Virus record (IMG/VR): IMGVR_UViG_3300048024_000800
Coordinates: 1-64,000 of that record
Strand: one strand, 5' to 3'
Source: a virus
DNA: 64,000 nt
Below are positions 50,051-58,943 of the stretch, one piece after another. The position numbers and the translations under genes are program-made. Position 1 is the first letter of the stretch, and every line of letters starts with the position of its first letter. The notes beneath the pieces were generated by a model, which worked only from the letters and a program-made list of their open reading frames with translations, was not told where the DNA came from and did no database searches.

Positions 50051-50469
50051 TTTAAATAATCAGAACATAAGCCAAAGCATGGAGGCCCCGCATACCGCCT
50101 TGCATCATCTACAACCAAAACGCTTTTATTGCTGACCCTTTTTCCTGGATAGGTCCATATGAAATTTTTAGAAGTTAACGTAAAGTCGTCTGACTCATGC
50201 CAAAAATAATTTAAAGTTCTAAACTGGCTAAGTAGGTCCATTGCTTCTAGGTTTTTACAATGAATCCATAAGTGTCTGAAGTTCTGAATGAGAAATTTTG
50301 TAGGACACGGAGTTTCTGGGTTATCATGCCCGAGCCATAATTGCTTATCTGCCCAGATGTCAATTTCGACATCAAATCCTAGTTCTAGAGCTTCCTCTAT
50401 GTAACTTATTGAGTTTTCTCTTTTTTCGTTAGGGCCAGCAATGTTACCCCTGTGGGATATTAATATCAT
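50047..50469 (-). CDS. GDPD-like (TIM-barrel) phosphodiesterase fragment or relative
   Basis: 140 residues. ISHRGNIAGPNEKRENS, GFDVEIDIW and WLGHDNP match the opening of glycerophosphodiester phosphodiesterases: catalytic His in HRG, the metal-binding E-x-D pair (EID) and the second His in GHD. At 140 residues it is about half the usual length, so the barrel is short. Proteins of this short type are often found in bacterial surface-glycan clusters. It overlaps its upstream neighbour by 26 bases. Enzyme activity is uncertain. Confidence 0.6.
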   Translation of the reverse strand: MILISHRGNIAGPNEKRENSISYIEEALELGFDVEIDIWADKQLWLGHDNPETPCPTKFLIQNFRHLWIHCKNLEAMDLLSQFRTLNYFWHESDDFTLTSKNFIWTYPGKRVSNKSVLVVDDARRYAGPPCFGLCSDYLK

Positions 50470-51826
50470 ATTTTAAGAAAGTTTCTAGATCCTCTGGAGT
50501 TCCTAGCCCCCACATCTTTTCAATATGGAACGTTTTTACTCTAGCTCCATTCAATAAAGCTTCATTATATACTGGGCATACGTAGAATTCATTATTGACT
50601 CTAATATTTTTTTCTATCATCTGTTCTGCTGATTTTACGTAATCAGAGCCTTTTCTCCAGAAGTATATACCAACAGTTGCATGTTCGCTGATGGGTTTCT
50701 TTTCTGCTACTTCAATCACGAATCCGTCATCATTTAATTTTGCGTAACTCCACTTGGGGTGAGTTGAGTGAAATGTTAAAATGGACGCATCGATGTCGTC
50801 TGCCATAGATGAGTACATGAATTGATTACTGTCCCACTGTACATACTGATCGGAGTTTGCTAGAACTAATGGTTGATCATTGTTGATAAACTCTTTAGCT
50901 AAAAGCGTCGTGCATGCCGCTCCCTCGGTTAAGCCTTCTACTTGAACTATTTCGCAGTTTGGAGAAATTAAATTTAAAGTATGCTGTAGGGAGTATTTTT
51001 CGTAATGTTCTTTTTGTACAATAAAGATATGCTTGGCATCGATATTTAAGTTTTCGACAACTCTTTGTATCATAGGTTTTCCATCAACATCAATTAAGGG
51101 CTTAGGAAAAGTATAACCTGCTTGCTCGAATCTGGACCCTGCTCCAGCCATAGGAATGAGTACGTTCATTTTACCTCCTTGCCATTTGGGTGAAATTGAT
51201 GATGTTTTTTCTGCACTTAGTATAGTATTGTTTACCTTAGTAAATGTCAAGTCGTTAGAATCTGTAACTGCACATAAATGTGCCCCGCTTCTTATTGCTC
51301 CTTTTCTTCCGATGTGAGAGTCTTCTATAACTAGAGTTTCGTCGGGGTTAGCTTTCGCTTTGATCATGCACTGCATGTAAATTTCCGCATTGGGTTTTGG
51401 TAAGTTTACATCTTCATTTGAGTATAGAAAATCTATGTATTCAAAAAAACCTTTTCTTATTAACATTAATTTTGATGTATCTCTTATAGAGTTTGTTGCG
51501 CATGCAATTTTATAATTTTGTGATTTTAGTTTTTTAAGAATATCTATTATTCTATGGTCACGCTGGTAGTCGTCTATTTCTTGTAATGTTTTTTGTTGTT
51601 TGAGTTGCCATACTCTGTTGTGATATTTTTCTGGAAGATTTTTTTCGGCGGTTAACTTTTTTAGTTTTTGCGTAGTTGTTAATGCGTCATACTTGCAAAG
51701 ATGTTCTTCTTTGCTGATTGTGTATTCTCCTCCTATTTCTGAAAGGGCTTTATTTAGGGCAATGTAATGTAATTCGCGCGACTCAACCAATACTCCATCT
51801 AAATCAAATATAATTAATTTAATCAT
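50444..51826 (-). CDS. HAD phosphatase/mutase - sugar nucleotidyltransferase fusion
   Basis: 460 residues. Residues 1-~212: HAD hydrolase of the beta-phosphoglucomutase type with nucleophile D8 and D10 (FDLDGVL), CATNS motif, LPKPNAEIY lysine and EDSHIGRKGA acid motif. Residues ~220-460: nucleotidyltransferase with IPMAGAGSRFEQAGYTFPKP (signature loop), DVDGKPMI, LANSDQYVQWD and a closing MWGLGTPEDLE. Together they could convert a sugar phosphate (by mutase or phosphatase action) into an activated NDP-sugar, supplying donor to the glycosyltransferases around it. The exact sugar cannot be told. Confidence 0.85.
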   Translation of the reverse strand: MIKLIIFDLDGVLVESRELHYIALNKALSEIGGEYTISKEEHLCKYDALTTTQKLKKLTAEKNLPEKYHNRVWQLKQQKTLQEIDDYQRDHRIIDILKKLKSQNYKIACATNSIRDTSKLMLIRKGFFEYIDFLYSNEDVNLPKPNAEIYMQCMIKAKANPDETLVIEDSHIGRKGAIRSGAHLCAVTDSNDLTFTKVNNTILSAEKTSSISPKWQGGKMNVLIPMAGAGSRFEQAGYTFPKPLIDVDGKPMIQRVVENLNIDAKHIFIVQKEHYEKYSLQHTLNLISPNCEIVQVEGLTEGAACTTLLAKEFINNDQPLVLANSDQYVQWDSNQFMYSSMADDIDASILTFHSTHPKWSYAKLNDDGFVIEVAEKKPISEHATVGIYFWRKGSDYVKSAEQMIEKNIRVNNEFYVCPVYNEALLNGARVKTFHIEKMWGLGTPEDLETFLKYDINIPQG

Positions 51827-52559
51827 CCGTTTTACTTAATGCTGCGTCGATAAGTAGGTCTATTTCTTTTTTGTTTCTTGGAAAATTTCTTGGGCAATGG
51901 CAGTCGATAAAATGTCCACCTTTAATTTCGCTTAAGGAGTAGTTCCAGTTTTTTCTATCAATTCTTCGTGTTGCTATTGCGTTATTAAAGCCTCTTTTTA
52001 AAAAGGATATTTTATTTTTATTATTCCACTTATTAATCATTCTTCCAAAGAATAATTCATCCGTATCCCATCCCCAGTTAAATTTACTTAAGTTTTTGCA
52101 ATATTCCTCGAATGAATGGCTTAGTTTTAATATCTCAATAAAAACTTTACCTTTAGCTGCGTTGTAGCATATCGGGAACCTGTTTCTTGATAAAGAGGAG
52201 GGGGCATCAGAAGTCATGATTGCAATGTTATCACTGCAAATTTCTTTTATGCTATCTGAGAAATAGTGGGGGCTTAATGGAAGCATATCGATATCTGATG
52301 TTATGCAAGTTTTTTCCTTATAGTATTGGGTTGCAAACATTCTCGATATTTGCGATTGAGTTGATATGGGTAAATATTTGTTTTTTTTTATAAAATGTAA
52401 ATCGTAATTTTCATTTTCAACATAATCGTTTCTGTCGCATATGAAAACTAATACTGGCTTAATACCAACGAGGTCACTCCATAATCTAGAAGCGTACGGC
52501 CAGAATTCTATATAAGAAGACTCGTTATCTGCGCTAACTATTGCATAATCAATTTTCAT
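51819..52559 (-). CDS. GT-A-type glycosyltransferase
   Basis: 246 residues. ITSDIDMLPLSPHYF carries a D-x-D metal/nucleotide-sugar motif, preceded by FATQYYKEK and followed by WGWDTDELFFGRMI, where a Trp-Gly-Trp-Asp segment normally sits near the acceptor site. Overall it looks like a GT8/GT-A family member. It lies head to tail in the cluster, overlapping its downstream gene by eight bases. Acceptor and linkage unknown. Confidence 0.65.
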   Translation of the reverse strand: MKIDYAIVSADNESSYIEFWPYASRLWSDLVGIKPVLVFICDRNDYVENENYDLHFIKKNKYLPISTQSQISRMFATQYYKEKTCITSDIDMLPLSPHYFSDSIKEICSDNIAIMTSDAPSSLSRNRFPICYNAAKGKVFIEILKLSHSFEEYCKNLSKFNWGWDTDELFFGRMINKWNNKNKISFLKRGFNNAIATRRIDRKNWNYSLSEIKGGHFIDCHCPRNFPRNKKEIDLLIDAALSKTDD

Positions 52560-52563
52560 ACAA

Positions 52564-53157
52564 CTAAGGAACTCTGGAAAGAATCATTAATCCATTATTA
52601 TTTTTAAATTCTTTTTCTATATTCCATTGTTTATTTAGATTTATAAAGTCGGTAACCGCTGCATATAGGCCGGTTTTGTTTTTGGGCATATCTTTTATTA
52701 AATTGCTTGCGTGTTTATATGTGTGTTCATCTTTATTCTTAAATGAAACTGTATCATGTAATATAATTGCATGATTAACTTTTGCGGAATGCCTTGTTAA
52801 TTCACTGTATAGTTGATTGTAGGTGTGCAGTGTATCTATGAAAAGCACATCTGTTTGCTCTATTTCTATTGATAGGCTATCACATTCTTGGAATATAAAA
52901 TCTGTTTTTAATGATTTTGATATGTCTATTATTTGTTGAGTTTCATTTGTTATTTTTATGTCATAGGATATTAATTTATTGGGCTCCCCTGCTAGTAAGG
53001 CTATAGTCGAACTGCCCCATCTTACGCCCATCTCTGTTATGTGATTATATTTCTCGGCGTAAGATTTTAGGGTGGGAAGGTGCTCATTTATGTCGATTGA
53101 TTTATATAAGAGGGGCTCTGTTGTATGTTTTTTGTATAATTCTTTAATTAATTTCAT
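52564..53157 (-). CDS. SAM-dependent methyltransferase (methyltransferase-24-like)
   Basis: 197 residues. HITEMGVRWGSSTIALL is the glycine-bearing SAM-binding loop, KLISYDI the second strand with acidic end, DVLFIDTLHTYNQLYSEL and HAIILHDTVSF the later strands. This arrangement is typical of class-I methyltransferases such as cephalosporin-hydroxylase-like and Methyltransf_24 enzymes in surface-glycan clusters. It may methylate a sugar, for example to cap a chain. Confidence 0.7.
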   Translation of the reverse strand: MKLIKELYKKHTTEPLLYKSIDINEHLPTLKSYAEKYNHITEMGVRWGSSTIALLAGEPNKLISYDIKITNETQQIIDISKSLKTDFIFQECDSLSIEIEQTDVLFIDTLHTYNQLYSELTRHSAKVNHAIILHDTVSFKNKDEHTYKHASNLIKDMPKNKTGLYAAVTDFINLNKQWNIEKEFKNNNGLMILSRVP

Positions 53158-53845
53158 TTGAGTATCCTAAATGTTTATGTAAATAGTGCATTCTTTGTAT
53201 ATCTATGTGTCTATTTGGTGGAAACTTGCACCTGAAGTGAAATATATTATCTGGGATATTTATATTAATAATATCATTAAGGTGAGGGAAGTCAAAGCGT
53301 TTTTGTGGTGATGGACTAATGCCTGCTTGGAGAAAAATTTTAGATATAGCTACGTCGTCCGGTAAAGAATGGTCCCATAATTCTTTTTTTTCTAGGCATA
53401 GGTTTATTAAGTCTTTAGATATGAAGTATCCAGATCCGGAGCAAAATTTAATGCGTTCGTTTTGTTTTTTGTTTGAGTGGCTGCCTATTACTCCGCTATA
53501 AAATTTATTAATTGGTATTTTTTTTATAAAATATAGGAATTGAGAACTATGTATATATGATGAAATATTTGTTCTGAAAATATAATCTGGATTGTATTTG
53601 GTATTTATAAGTTTAATTGCTTCTAGTGTTTTCCTTCCGATGTTTTCTTTTAGCTCTTGGCCTGGGCATAGTATGTAGTCTTTTTTTATTTGCGCTGACT
53701 CTACTGAGTTGCTATATTTATAGAAAAATATTTTTACATCGTTATTTTTTGACAACTCTTTTATCCACGTGGGTCTTTGCCCTTTTTCCTCTATGCCAAT
53801 AAAGGGGGCGCTATCCGTGGTTAATATAAGTATTATGCATTTCAT
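53144..53845 (-). CDS. Beta-1,3-galactosyltransferase-like protein
   Basis: 233 residues. The order LILTTDSAPF, YIFRTNISSYIH, FCSGSGYFISKDLI and LPDDVAISKIF parallels GT31-type enzymes (KxDDD, then GxGYxxS, then EDVxxG). Where these enzymes carry an acidic DDD, this protein has TNISS, so the usual metal site is missing. It could be an inactive relative or use another mechanism. It overlaps the genes on both sides by 14 and 35 bases. Confidence 0.5.
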   Translation of the reverse strand: MKCIILILTTDSAPFIGIEEKGQRPTWIKELSKNNDVKIFFYKYSNSVESAQIKKDYILCPGQELKENIGRKTLEAIKLINTKYNPDYIFRTNISSYIHSSQFLYFIKKIPINKFYSGVIGSHSNKKQNERIKFCSGSGYFISKDLINLCLEKKELWDHSLPDDVAISKIFLQAGISPSPQKRFDFPHLNDIININIPDNIFHFRCKFPPNRHIDIQRMHYLHKHLGYSNEIN

Positions 53846-54542
53846 GATTGTTTATAGATTGCTCTTTCCAGTTTTTATCTAAGTATACGTAGTCTTCTGT
53901 TTTAGGGAAAAGTTCTATGTGCTCTTTAGTTTTTCCGACAGGTATGTAACCAGGATGAGGCTCTGAGTGTATTAGAATTTTTTTAGTGTATTTAAGCATT
54001 TTGGGTACGAAGTAGTTAGTTAAGAAGAACTCGTCTGCCCCGTATATAGTTTTATCATCTTTATATTCGTTTATTAAATTAAGTGTTGAGAATGGGGTTT
54101 TCTTTGAGGATATACAGCCAGCCATGTAATACCTAGGTTCTTTTTTCTTATACAGGGCTAACCTGTCATGGGCGAACCATATGAATTCTAGCATATGATC
54201 TTTTTTTAGCCAATCATTGATGCAAAAAATGTCGTTCTCTTGTATTGGAAAATCTAAATCCCTGCAGACTGTTATATCTGCGTTATCAAAAGCCAAAAAG
54301 CGCCAAAAGCAACCTTCTCTACCTTTAGACCTTGGCATTTTTATAAGTTCAGTGTTTTTAATTGAATTTAATCTACTAATAATGCCTTCGGGAACCGTGT
54401 CATCGTGGTATACTCTAAATTTCCAATCGGGCATAAAGTCTCTAACAAATTTAGCATTCCTTATTGATCCTATGGAGTATTTATTAAAAGATGTAAATCT
54501 ATTAAAAAAAAGAGATGTCGATATAATCTTCTTTATTGTCAT
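53811..54542 (-). CDS. GT-A-type glycosyltransferase (DxD)
   Basis: 243 residues. Features are WKFRVYHDDTVP, GCFWRFLAFDNADITVCRDLDFPI with the D-x-D motif in RDLDF, YYMAGCISSK and IYGADEFFLTNYF. The layout (acceptor-side YMAGC then DEFFL) is that of small GT-A enzymes found in marine phage and bacterial glycan clusters. Sugar and acceptor are unknown. Confidence 0.6.
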   Translation of the reverse strand: MTIKKIISTSLFFNRFTSFNKYSIGSIRNAKFVRDFMPDWKFRVYHDDTVPEGIISRLNSIKNTELIKMPRSKGREGCFWRFLAFDNADITVCRDLDFPIQENDIFCINDWLKKDHMLEFIWFAHDRLALYKKKEPRYYMAGCISSKKTPFSTLNLINEYKDDKTIYGADEFFLTNYFVPKMLKYTKKILIHSEPHPGYIPVGKTKEHIELFPKTEDYVYLDKNWKEQSINNHEMHNTYINHG

Positions 54543-54576
54543 AAAGGCTTAAGGTTAAATTTAAAATATTTTTATA

Positions 54577-55182
54577 TTAATCTATTGTTTTTTCTGTGCA
54601 AATTATTAATTGAGTACTCTGGGATCTATTTGTTATTTTGTGATCTATCACTTTTAGGTGGCTTGAAATATATTGGTTAAATTCAGAAGAGTTCCACTCT
54701 CTAATATGAGTTTTATTTCCTGGAGGGCCATTATACCCGGGGTTATTGGGGTGATAGTGCAAGTCTCTATCTGGGGTAGATATGAATGCAAATTTAAATT
54801 TAAAAGTTTTTATATATTCCATTAGCATGTCTGGATTTATTAAGTGCTCTATTACATCCGCACAGATTACTATATCTGTTTTAAGGTTTGGGGGGTTGTT
54901 GAAATCTGATTTAAGCCATTGATGGGAGGGATATTTTGAATTTAAGAAATCAAGGTTACATTCAACTTCTAGTCCTGTGGTGTTATATTCCTGGAAGTAT
55001 TTAACAAGTTTATATCCGGAGCCACACCCAATATCAATTACATTATTAAGGTCATGTTTTTGCATGAAGCCCCTAGCTTCAAGATAGACTTCTTTTTGCC
55101 AACCATCAGTATTTTTGGTATCATCATAATGTAGGAAATTTTTCCTAGAGGTATAATTGTTTTTTATAAAGAAATTTTTCAT
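54577..55182 (-). CDS. Class-I SAM-dependent methyltransferase
   Basis: 201 residues. NNVIDIGCGSGYKLVKYF is a textbook SAM-binding motif I, TTGLEVE strand two, then SDFNNPP, TDIVICADVIEHLINP and FAFISTPDRD. These match the UbiE/COQ5-type methyltransferase fold. It lies in the glycan cluster, so O-methylation of a sugar is the likely job, as for other cluster members. Confidence 0.8.
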   Translation of the reverse strand: MKNFFIKNNYTSRKNFLHYDDTKNTDGWQKEVYLEARGFMQKHDLNNVIDIGCGSGYKLVKYFQEYNTTGLEVECNLDFLNSKYPSHQWLKSDFNNPPNLKTDIVICADVIEHLINPDMLMEYIKTFKFKFAFISTPDRDLHYHPNNPGYNGPPGNKTHIREWNSSEFNQYISSHLKVIDHKITNRSQSTQLIICTEKTID

Positions 55183-55187
55183 AAATA

Positions 55188-55862
55188 TTAAAGTTTTACT
55201 GATATTAATTTTATGTGTTTGTTTAATTTTTGAGAAGATATTATCTCATAATTAATGTTATTTAAGCCACTTTTTTTAAAGTGAGATAGTTGAATTTCTT
55301 TATTTCCAGTATTAAATATAAGATCTTCTAGGTCTGATATCTTTTTCTTTTCGCCAGAATAGATTTCATTATTTGGTTTATGGGGTAAAATTTTTAACAT
55401 ATTGAATGTTGTTAGTTTAAGGTGGCCTGACATATTGTTTTTATTTATAATATATCTATGAAAAAGGGCTCTATCTTCTATTCCCCATCCCCATATATTA
55501 TTAGGAAAGCCATTTGCTTCCTGGAAGCTGCAACTCGAGAGTTTGCATACGCCCCCCAAGGAATTTTCGTGGGCAGTGAAGATGCGTAATGCATCATATG
55601 AGTTGATAGTGTAAAATTCTTTAATTAATTTTTCTGAAGGAATAATATCTACATCATGGGTGATAATAAAATCTTTATCGGAACTTTCCAGGAAACCTAT
55701 ATTTAATAGTTTTCCCCTATTGAATTTTTTATTGTCAGCTTGCTCTATTATTAATATTTCGGGTTGATTGAAATATTTAACGAAAACTTCTAGGGTGTTT
55801 TTTATAAAAATATTAAGATGTTCGTGTCTGTCCCTGAATGGAATAATTATTGACGATTTCAT
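55188..55862 (-). CDS. Beta-1,4-galactosyltransferase-like (GT7) enzyme
   Basis: 224 residues. It shows the full GT7 order: IIPFRDRHEHL, IIEQADNKKFNRGKLLNIGF, THDVDIIP (D-x-D), SLGGVCKLSSCSFQEANGFPNNIWGWGIEDRALFHR (quoted here in two parts: GGVCK... and NGFPN, WGWGIED). Animal enzymes have WGWGGEDDD; here it is WGWGIEDRA, so the catalytic ED is kept and the following acids are lost. ATGA overlap with the upstream gene. Confidence 0.78.
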   Translation of the reverse strand: MKSSIIIPFRDRHEHLNIFIKNTLEVFVKYFNQPEILIIEQADNKKFNRGKLLNIGFLESSDKDFIITHDVDIIPSEKLIKEFYTINSYDALRIFTAHENSLGGVCKLSSCSFQEANGFPNNIWGWGIEDRALFHRYIINKNNMSGHLKLTTFNMLKILPHKPNNEIYSGEKKKISDLEDLIFNTGNKEIQLSHFKKSGLNNINYEIISSQKLNKHIKLISVKL

Positions 55863-56761
55863 TTTAAATATTTGTTTTTCATGTGGGATTTGATTTCCTT
55901 AAATATGCCCTCGTTCCACATAAAGTTGTTTTGGAATTTTTTATAAACTTCTTGATTTAACCAACTGTCAAGTTTGAAGTTTTCAGGGTTGCTATGCTCT
56001 CCTATTTCTCCTATGTAGTTGAAGTTATTAGTGAACGTAGATACTTTAATGAAACCTCTGGCCGCAAAGGCTGCCGAGGTGCATGAGTCTTGACTTGAAA
56101 CAATTTTTCTTGGATCAGCTCCAATGGAAGACATTAATTTTAAAATTTCTCCATGAGGTCTGAATCTATATTCTTGCGGCAATAACTTCCAGTACGACTC
56201 CAGTATGTCATATATTGATTCATAAGAAGATCTCCTTATTGCATAAGCCCAAAGATGATCCATTAAAATGAGTTTATCCTTATTGTCTTCTTGAATATTT
56301 ATAGAAAGCCTGTCGTCTCTATCATGTGAATAATTTATATATGAATAACGGTGAGTTTTCTTTGATCGATGATGCTCTCCGAAGCAATTAATCATCGCTA
56401 TTCTTTCGTCGTCTTTAAATTTATCAATAAGAAAATCTAACTGCTGTATGTAATGAGGTTGCAATACGGAATCGTCTTCAATGATTATAGCAAATTCATG
56501 GTCTTTAAGAGCCAACTCTCTTGCGTATTTCATTATCCTAGCAACACCTTGGTTTGATTTTGATATTACTGTTTCGCAGTGAGGAATGAATTGGTTGGCT
56601 AGTTTAAATGAATCTTCAATTAAGGGAATATCTTCCTTGAACCTAGGTCCATCGACAACACAATAAACCTTCCTATCCCAACATTGCGGAGATAATGAAT
56701 CTAAGACTCGCTTAAAGTAATCAGGTCTATTATAAGCTGTTAGTACTATTGGAGCTTTCAT
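55859..56761 (-). CDS. GT2/GT-A-type glycosyltransferase
   Basis: 300 residues from ATG 56761 (MKAPIVLTAYNRPDYF); the frame is open to an ATG at 56806, which would add a charged 15-residue leader absent from the family and overlap the upstream gene further. Key parts: VLTAYNRPDYFKRVLDSL, YCVVDGP, FAIIIEDDSVLQPHYI (EDD motif) and MDHLWAYAIRR. It fits GT-A enzymes that recognise nucleotide sugars with EDD. Substrate unknown. Confidence 0.68.
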   Translation of the reverse strand: MKAPIVLTAYNRPDYFKRVLDSLSPQCWDRKVYCVVDGPRFKEDIPLIEDSFKLANQFIPHCETVISKSNQGVARIMKYARELALKDHEFAIIIEDDSVLQPHYIQQLDFLIDKFKDDERIAMINCFGEHHRSKKTHRYSYINYSHDRDDRLSINIQEDNKDKLILMDHLWAYAIRRSSYESIYDILESYWKLLPQEYRFRPHGEILKLMSSIGADPRKIVSSQDSCTSAAFAARGFIKVSTFTNNFNYIGEIGEHSNPENFKLDSWLNQEVYKKFQNNFMWNEGIFKEIKSHMKNKYLK

Positions 56762-57548
56762 TGTAGATTGTAGAGTTGTGCCCTTGATTTCTCCATTTTT
56801 TTCCATCTTTGCATAATATAGTTTTTATATTTCCAAAAGAATTGGTGCCTGTTAATTGCTTGTACTTACAGTTTTGTAAATGAAGACACATAGTCATGAC
56901 TGACTCGGGGACCTTAATCGTGTATTCTGGGTATCCATCTTCCCACATGATTTTTATAGCTTGTCTTAAAAATGATAGGCAATTAAAATATTTATCCATT
57001 TGATCTGGGTGACCAATAGCAAATTGATCATTGATTTGATTTGGTAGAGATTGTTTTTCGTAAACAAAACTAAAACTAAATTCTTTTTTTAATTCTTCTT
57101 CGTGATCGTAAATATTATCACTTTCAAATAAAGGTAATCTTATTAATTTATTTTTTATGCAATCATTTTTTTCATGAATTTTGATTGGTTCGAGAACTTG
57201 TATATCTGGGCGTAATCTGACAACTAGATCGTACTCAGTTTTTTTGTAAGTAATATAATCCTGATACATTGTGTGGCAGGTCTTTAGTCCTGCTAGCATG
57301 GGTATTAATCCTGGGTTAGGTTCGAGTTTTAATTGATCTATTGATCCTACTACTTTCATTACTTGATTGAAATTTAAGATGTGCTGCCTTGTGGGTCTGT
57401 AGTATTGGTAGAATTCTTGATAGGGTTGGTCATCCCAGGTACTGATAAAAATATCTGGACTGAGAGGTTGTATTATGTTTTTCGTTATGGATTCTATACA
57501 GTTTTCCCAGTCTCCTAGTTTTCCGCTAAATAGTAGTGCTGTTTTCAT
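56730..57548 (-). CDS. Polysaccharide-cluster protein, glycosyltransferase-like
   Basis: 272 residues. TALLFSGKLGDWENCIESI, PDIFISTWDDQPYQEFY, and YDLVVRLRPDIQVLEPI form a pattern common to unnamed proteins of bacterial glycan clusters (opening strand, STW, RxRPD). The RPD acid segment may be the metal site of a GT-A-like fold. ATGA overlap with the GT9-like gene upstream. Confidence 0.5.
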   Translation of the reverse strand: MKTALLFSGKLGDWENCIESITKNIIQPLSPDIFISTWDDQPYQEFYQYYRPTRQHILNFNQVMKVVGSIDQLKLEPNPGLIPMLAGLKTCHTMYQDYITYKKTEYDLVVRLRPDIQVLEPIKIHEKNDCIKNKLIRLPLFESDNIYDHEEELKKEFSFSFVYEKQSLPNQINDQFAIGHPDQMDKYFNCLSFLRQAIKIMWEDGYPEYTIKVPESVMTMCLHLQNCKYKQLTGTNSFGNIKTILCKDGKKWRNQGHNSTIYNESSNSTNSL

Positions 57549-58495
57549 TCTGTGATATATTCCGTTATGTTTCTCTGGGCTACAAGCTTTTCGATATTAT
57601 CCAATAGGAAAGGGTAAAGTCTGTACGCAGGATTTCTTAATGTGTTTTTGATTATTTGTCCCGCGCTCTTAACGTCGTAGTGTAAGGGAAGCACGAACTT
57701 TTCATTAAAAAGCCATCTTATTAGATATGAATATTGAGTTACGCCGTAAGACTCGCAGTACTTTGAGAACGTAAAAGTGGGCTTTCCATAGTGGTAGGGA
57801 ATGAATCTTATTCCAGAATCAATTCCAAAAGCGGCGATGCACTTACTTGATATAAAGAAGATGTCTGTTAGCGAAGCTTCCACAAAGTGTAGTCGAGGGT
57901 TTTCGTCATTAATTATATCTTGATACTTGTGTTTGGAATCTTTATCCATAAGTACTACCACGTCAAACTCTAGAGCAATATTCTTTAAGAGTTTATCAAT
58001 ATACCAATCTTCCATATTCGAATCTGCCCCATCTCTAGCATATAGATGTGACATTATGAATCTTTCTGGAAGATCTATTTTTGAGTTTATTTGGCATTCT
58101 GGTTTTGGGAAAAAATTAAATCTTTTAAACCAGTCAAAATTATAATTTAACCATTCCAATGAATCGATATGTAGATCATAAAATTTATCATATTCTTTAT
58201 TCATTTTATTGAATATGTTATCGGGTACATTCTTTATATTGCCGATGTGATCTTCATCTGGGAAATTGGATGATTTTATTTTAAATGTTTTGTATTTTTT
58301 TTCTTTAATGATGAATGTTTCATTAAAATGAGAAGGCCACATTTCATTAAGTATTTTTGATTGACTCTCGCTTCCTTCTGTATCTGAGAATAAATCTATA
58401 GAGCAATCTGGATGAAGCTCCTTTATTGCCGGAACAAAACGGTTTGCCGCAAAATGGTCTCCTAGCCCTCCCTCCATTCTTACTGATACCTTCAC
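57545..58495 (-). CDS. GT9-like glycosyltransferase
   Basis: 316 residues from GTG at 58495 (GTGA overlap with the HTH gene). KVSVRMEGGLGDHFAANRFVPAI is the GT9-type opening (R-x-x-x-GLGD), HPDCSIDLFSD the next strand, and CIAAFGIDSGIRFIPYHYGKPTFTF the second-half motif (normally NDTGPxH-x-A). The Asp-Thr-Gly of the family reads as D-S-G. It is the first sugar gene in the operon. Probably transfers a heptose-like or related sugar. Confidence 0.65.
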   Translation of the reverse strand: MKVSVRMEGGLGDHFAANRFVPAIKELHPDCSIDLFSDTEGSESQSKILNEMWPSHFNETFIIKEKKYKTFKIKSSNFPDEDHIGNIKNVPDNIFNKMNKEYDKFYDLHIDSLEWLNYNFDWFKRFNFFPKPECQINSKIDLPERFIMSHLYARDGADSNMEDWYIDKLLKNIALEFDVVVLMDKDSKHKYQDIINDENPRLHFVEASLTDIFFISSKCIAAFGIDSGIRFIPYHYGKPTFTFSKYCESYGVTQYSYLIRWLFNEKFVLPLHYDVKSAGQIIKNTLRNPAYRLYPFLLDNIEKLVAQRNITEYITE

Positions 58496-58806
58496 TGTCT
58501 ACTACCTCTGATTATCACGTTATCTCCGCCGAGTACTACAGTAGTTAACTGGGTTAATGTTTTATTGCAAGTTTTTTTTCTTTTGATATGTTTGGCCTTG
58601 GCTAACCTGTTGAGACTTCCTGATATTTTTCCGTATGACATTCCCCCAAGATCCAACCCTATTCTTTCGTTGGAGAAAAAGATTGGCTTTCCGTGGGACG
58701 CCTTGGAAACGAGATAGTTATATACAACTAAATCATTGCCAATTAAGTTTCCATTGATAATATCTTCTTGTACAACGACTGGAATTTGTGTGAATTTTTT
58801 CATCAT
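58492..58806 (-). CDS. Winged-helix DNA-binding protein, probable leaderless message
   Basis: 104 residues from ATG 58806 (MMKKFTQIP). An upstream ATG at 58821 overlaps the promoter -10 box and is not used. The middle shows an HTH-type helix pair (IFFSNERIGLDLGGMSYGKISGSLNRLAKAKHI, given here as IFFSNERIGL and GKISGSLNRLAKA), followed by a beta wing. It resembles replication-initiator/DnaD-type or MarR-like winged helices, family not settled. As the first gene of the minus-strand operon and next to a palindromic region, it may be an early regulator. Confidence 0.55.
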   Translation of the reverse strand: MMKKFTQIPVVVQEDIINGNLIGNDLVVYNYLVSKASHGKPIFFSNERIGLDLGGMSYGKISGSLNRLAKAKHIKRKKTCNKTLTQLTTVVLGGDNVIIRGSRQ

Positions 58807-58811
58807 GTTTG

Positions 58812-58840
58812 ATAATATCATGAAAGCTTACTTTTGTCAA
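58812..58840 (-). promoter_or_regulatory. Consensus sigma70 promoter, leaderless, for the glycan operon
   Basis: Minus strand TTGACA (58840-58835), 17-base spacer, TATTAT (58817-58812). The ATG begins five bases past the -10, so transcription should start at the start codon. Confidence 0.85.
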
Positions 58841-58869
58841 GCAACATTCAAAAAACTGTACATGCGACA

Positions 58870-58883
58870 TACAATTAATTGTA
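58870..58883. promoter_or_regulatory. 14-bp palindrome in divergent early control region
   Basis: TACAATTAATTGTA is a perfect palindrome between the two divergent sigma70 promoters, with further TGTACA (58857-58862) and TTGTACAA (58879-58886) half-sites around it. It looks like an operator for a dimeric regulator. The intergenic stretch 58807-58978 holds only these elements. Confidence 0.5.
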
Positions 58884-58943
58884 CAATGTTAATAATATAG
58901 ATATACATTAATATATTTTTTTAATATTATATAAATATAAGAA

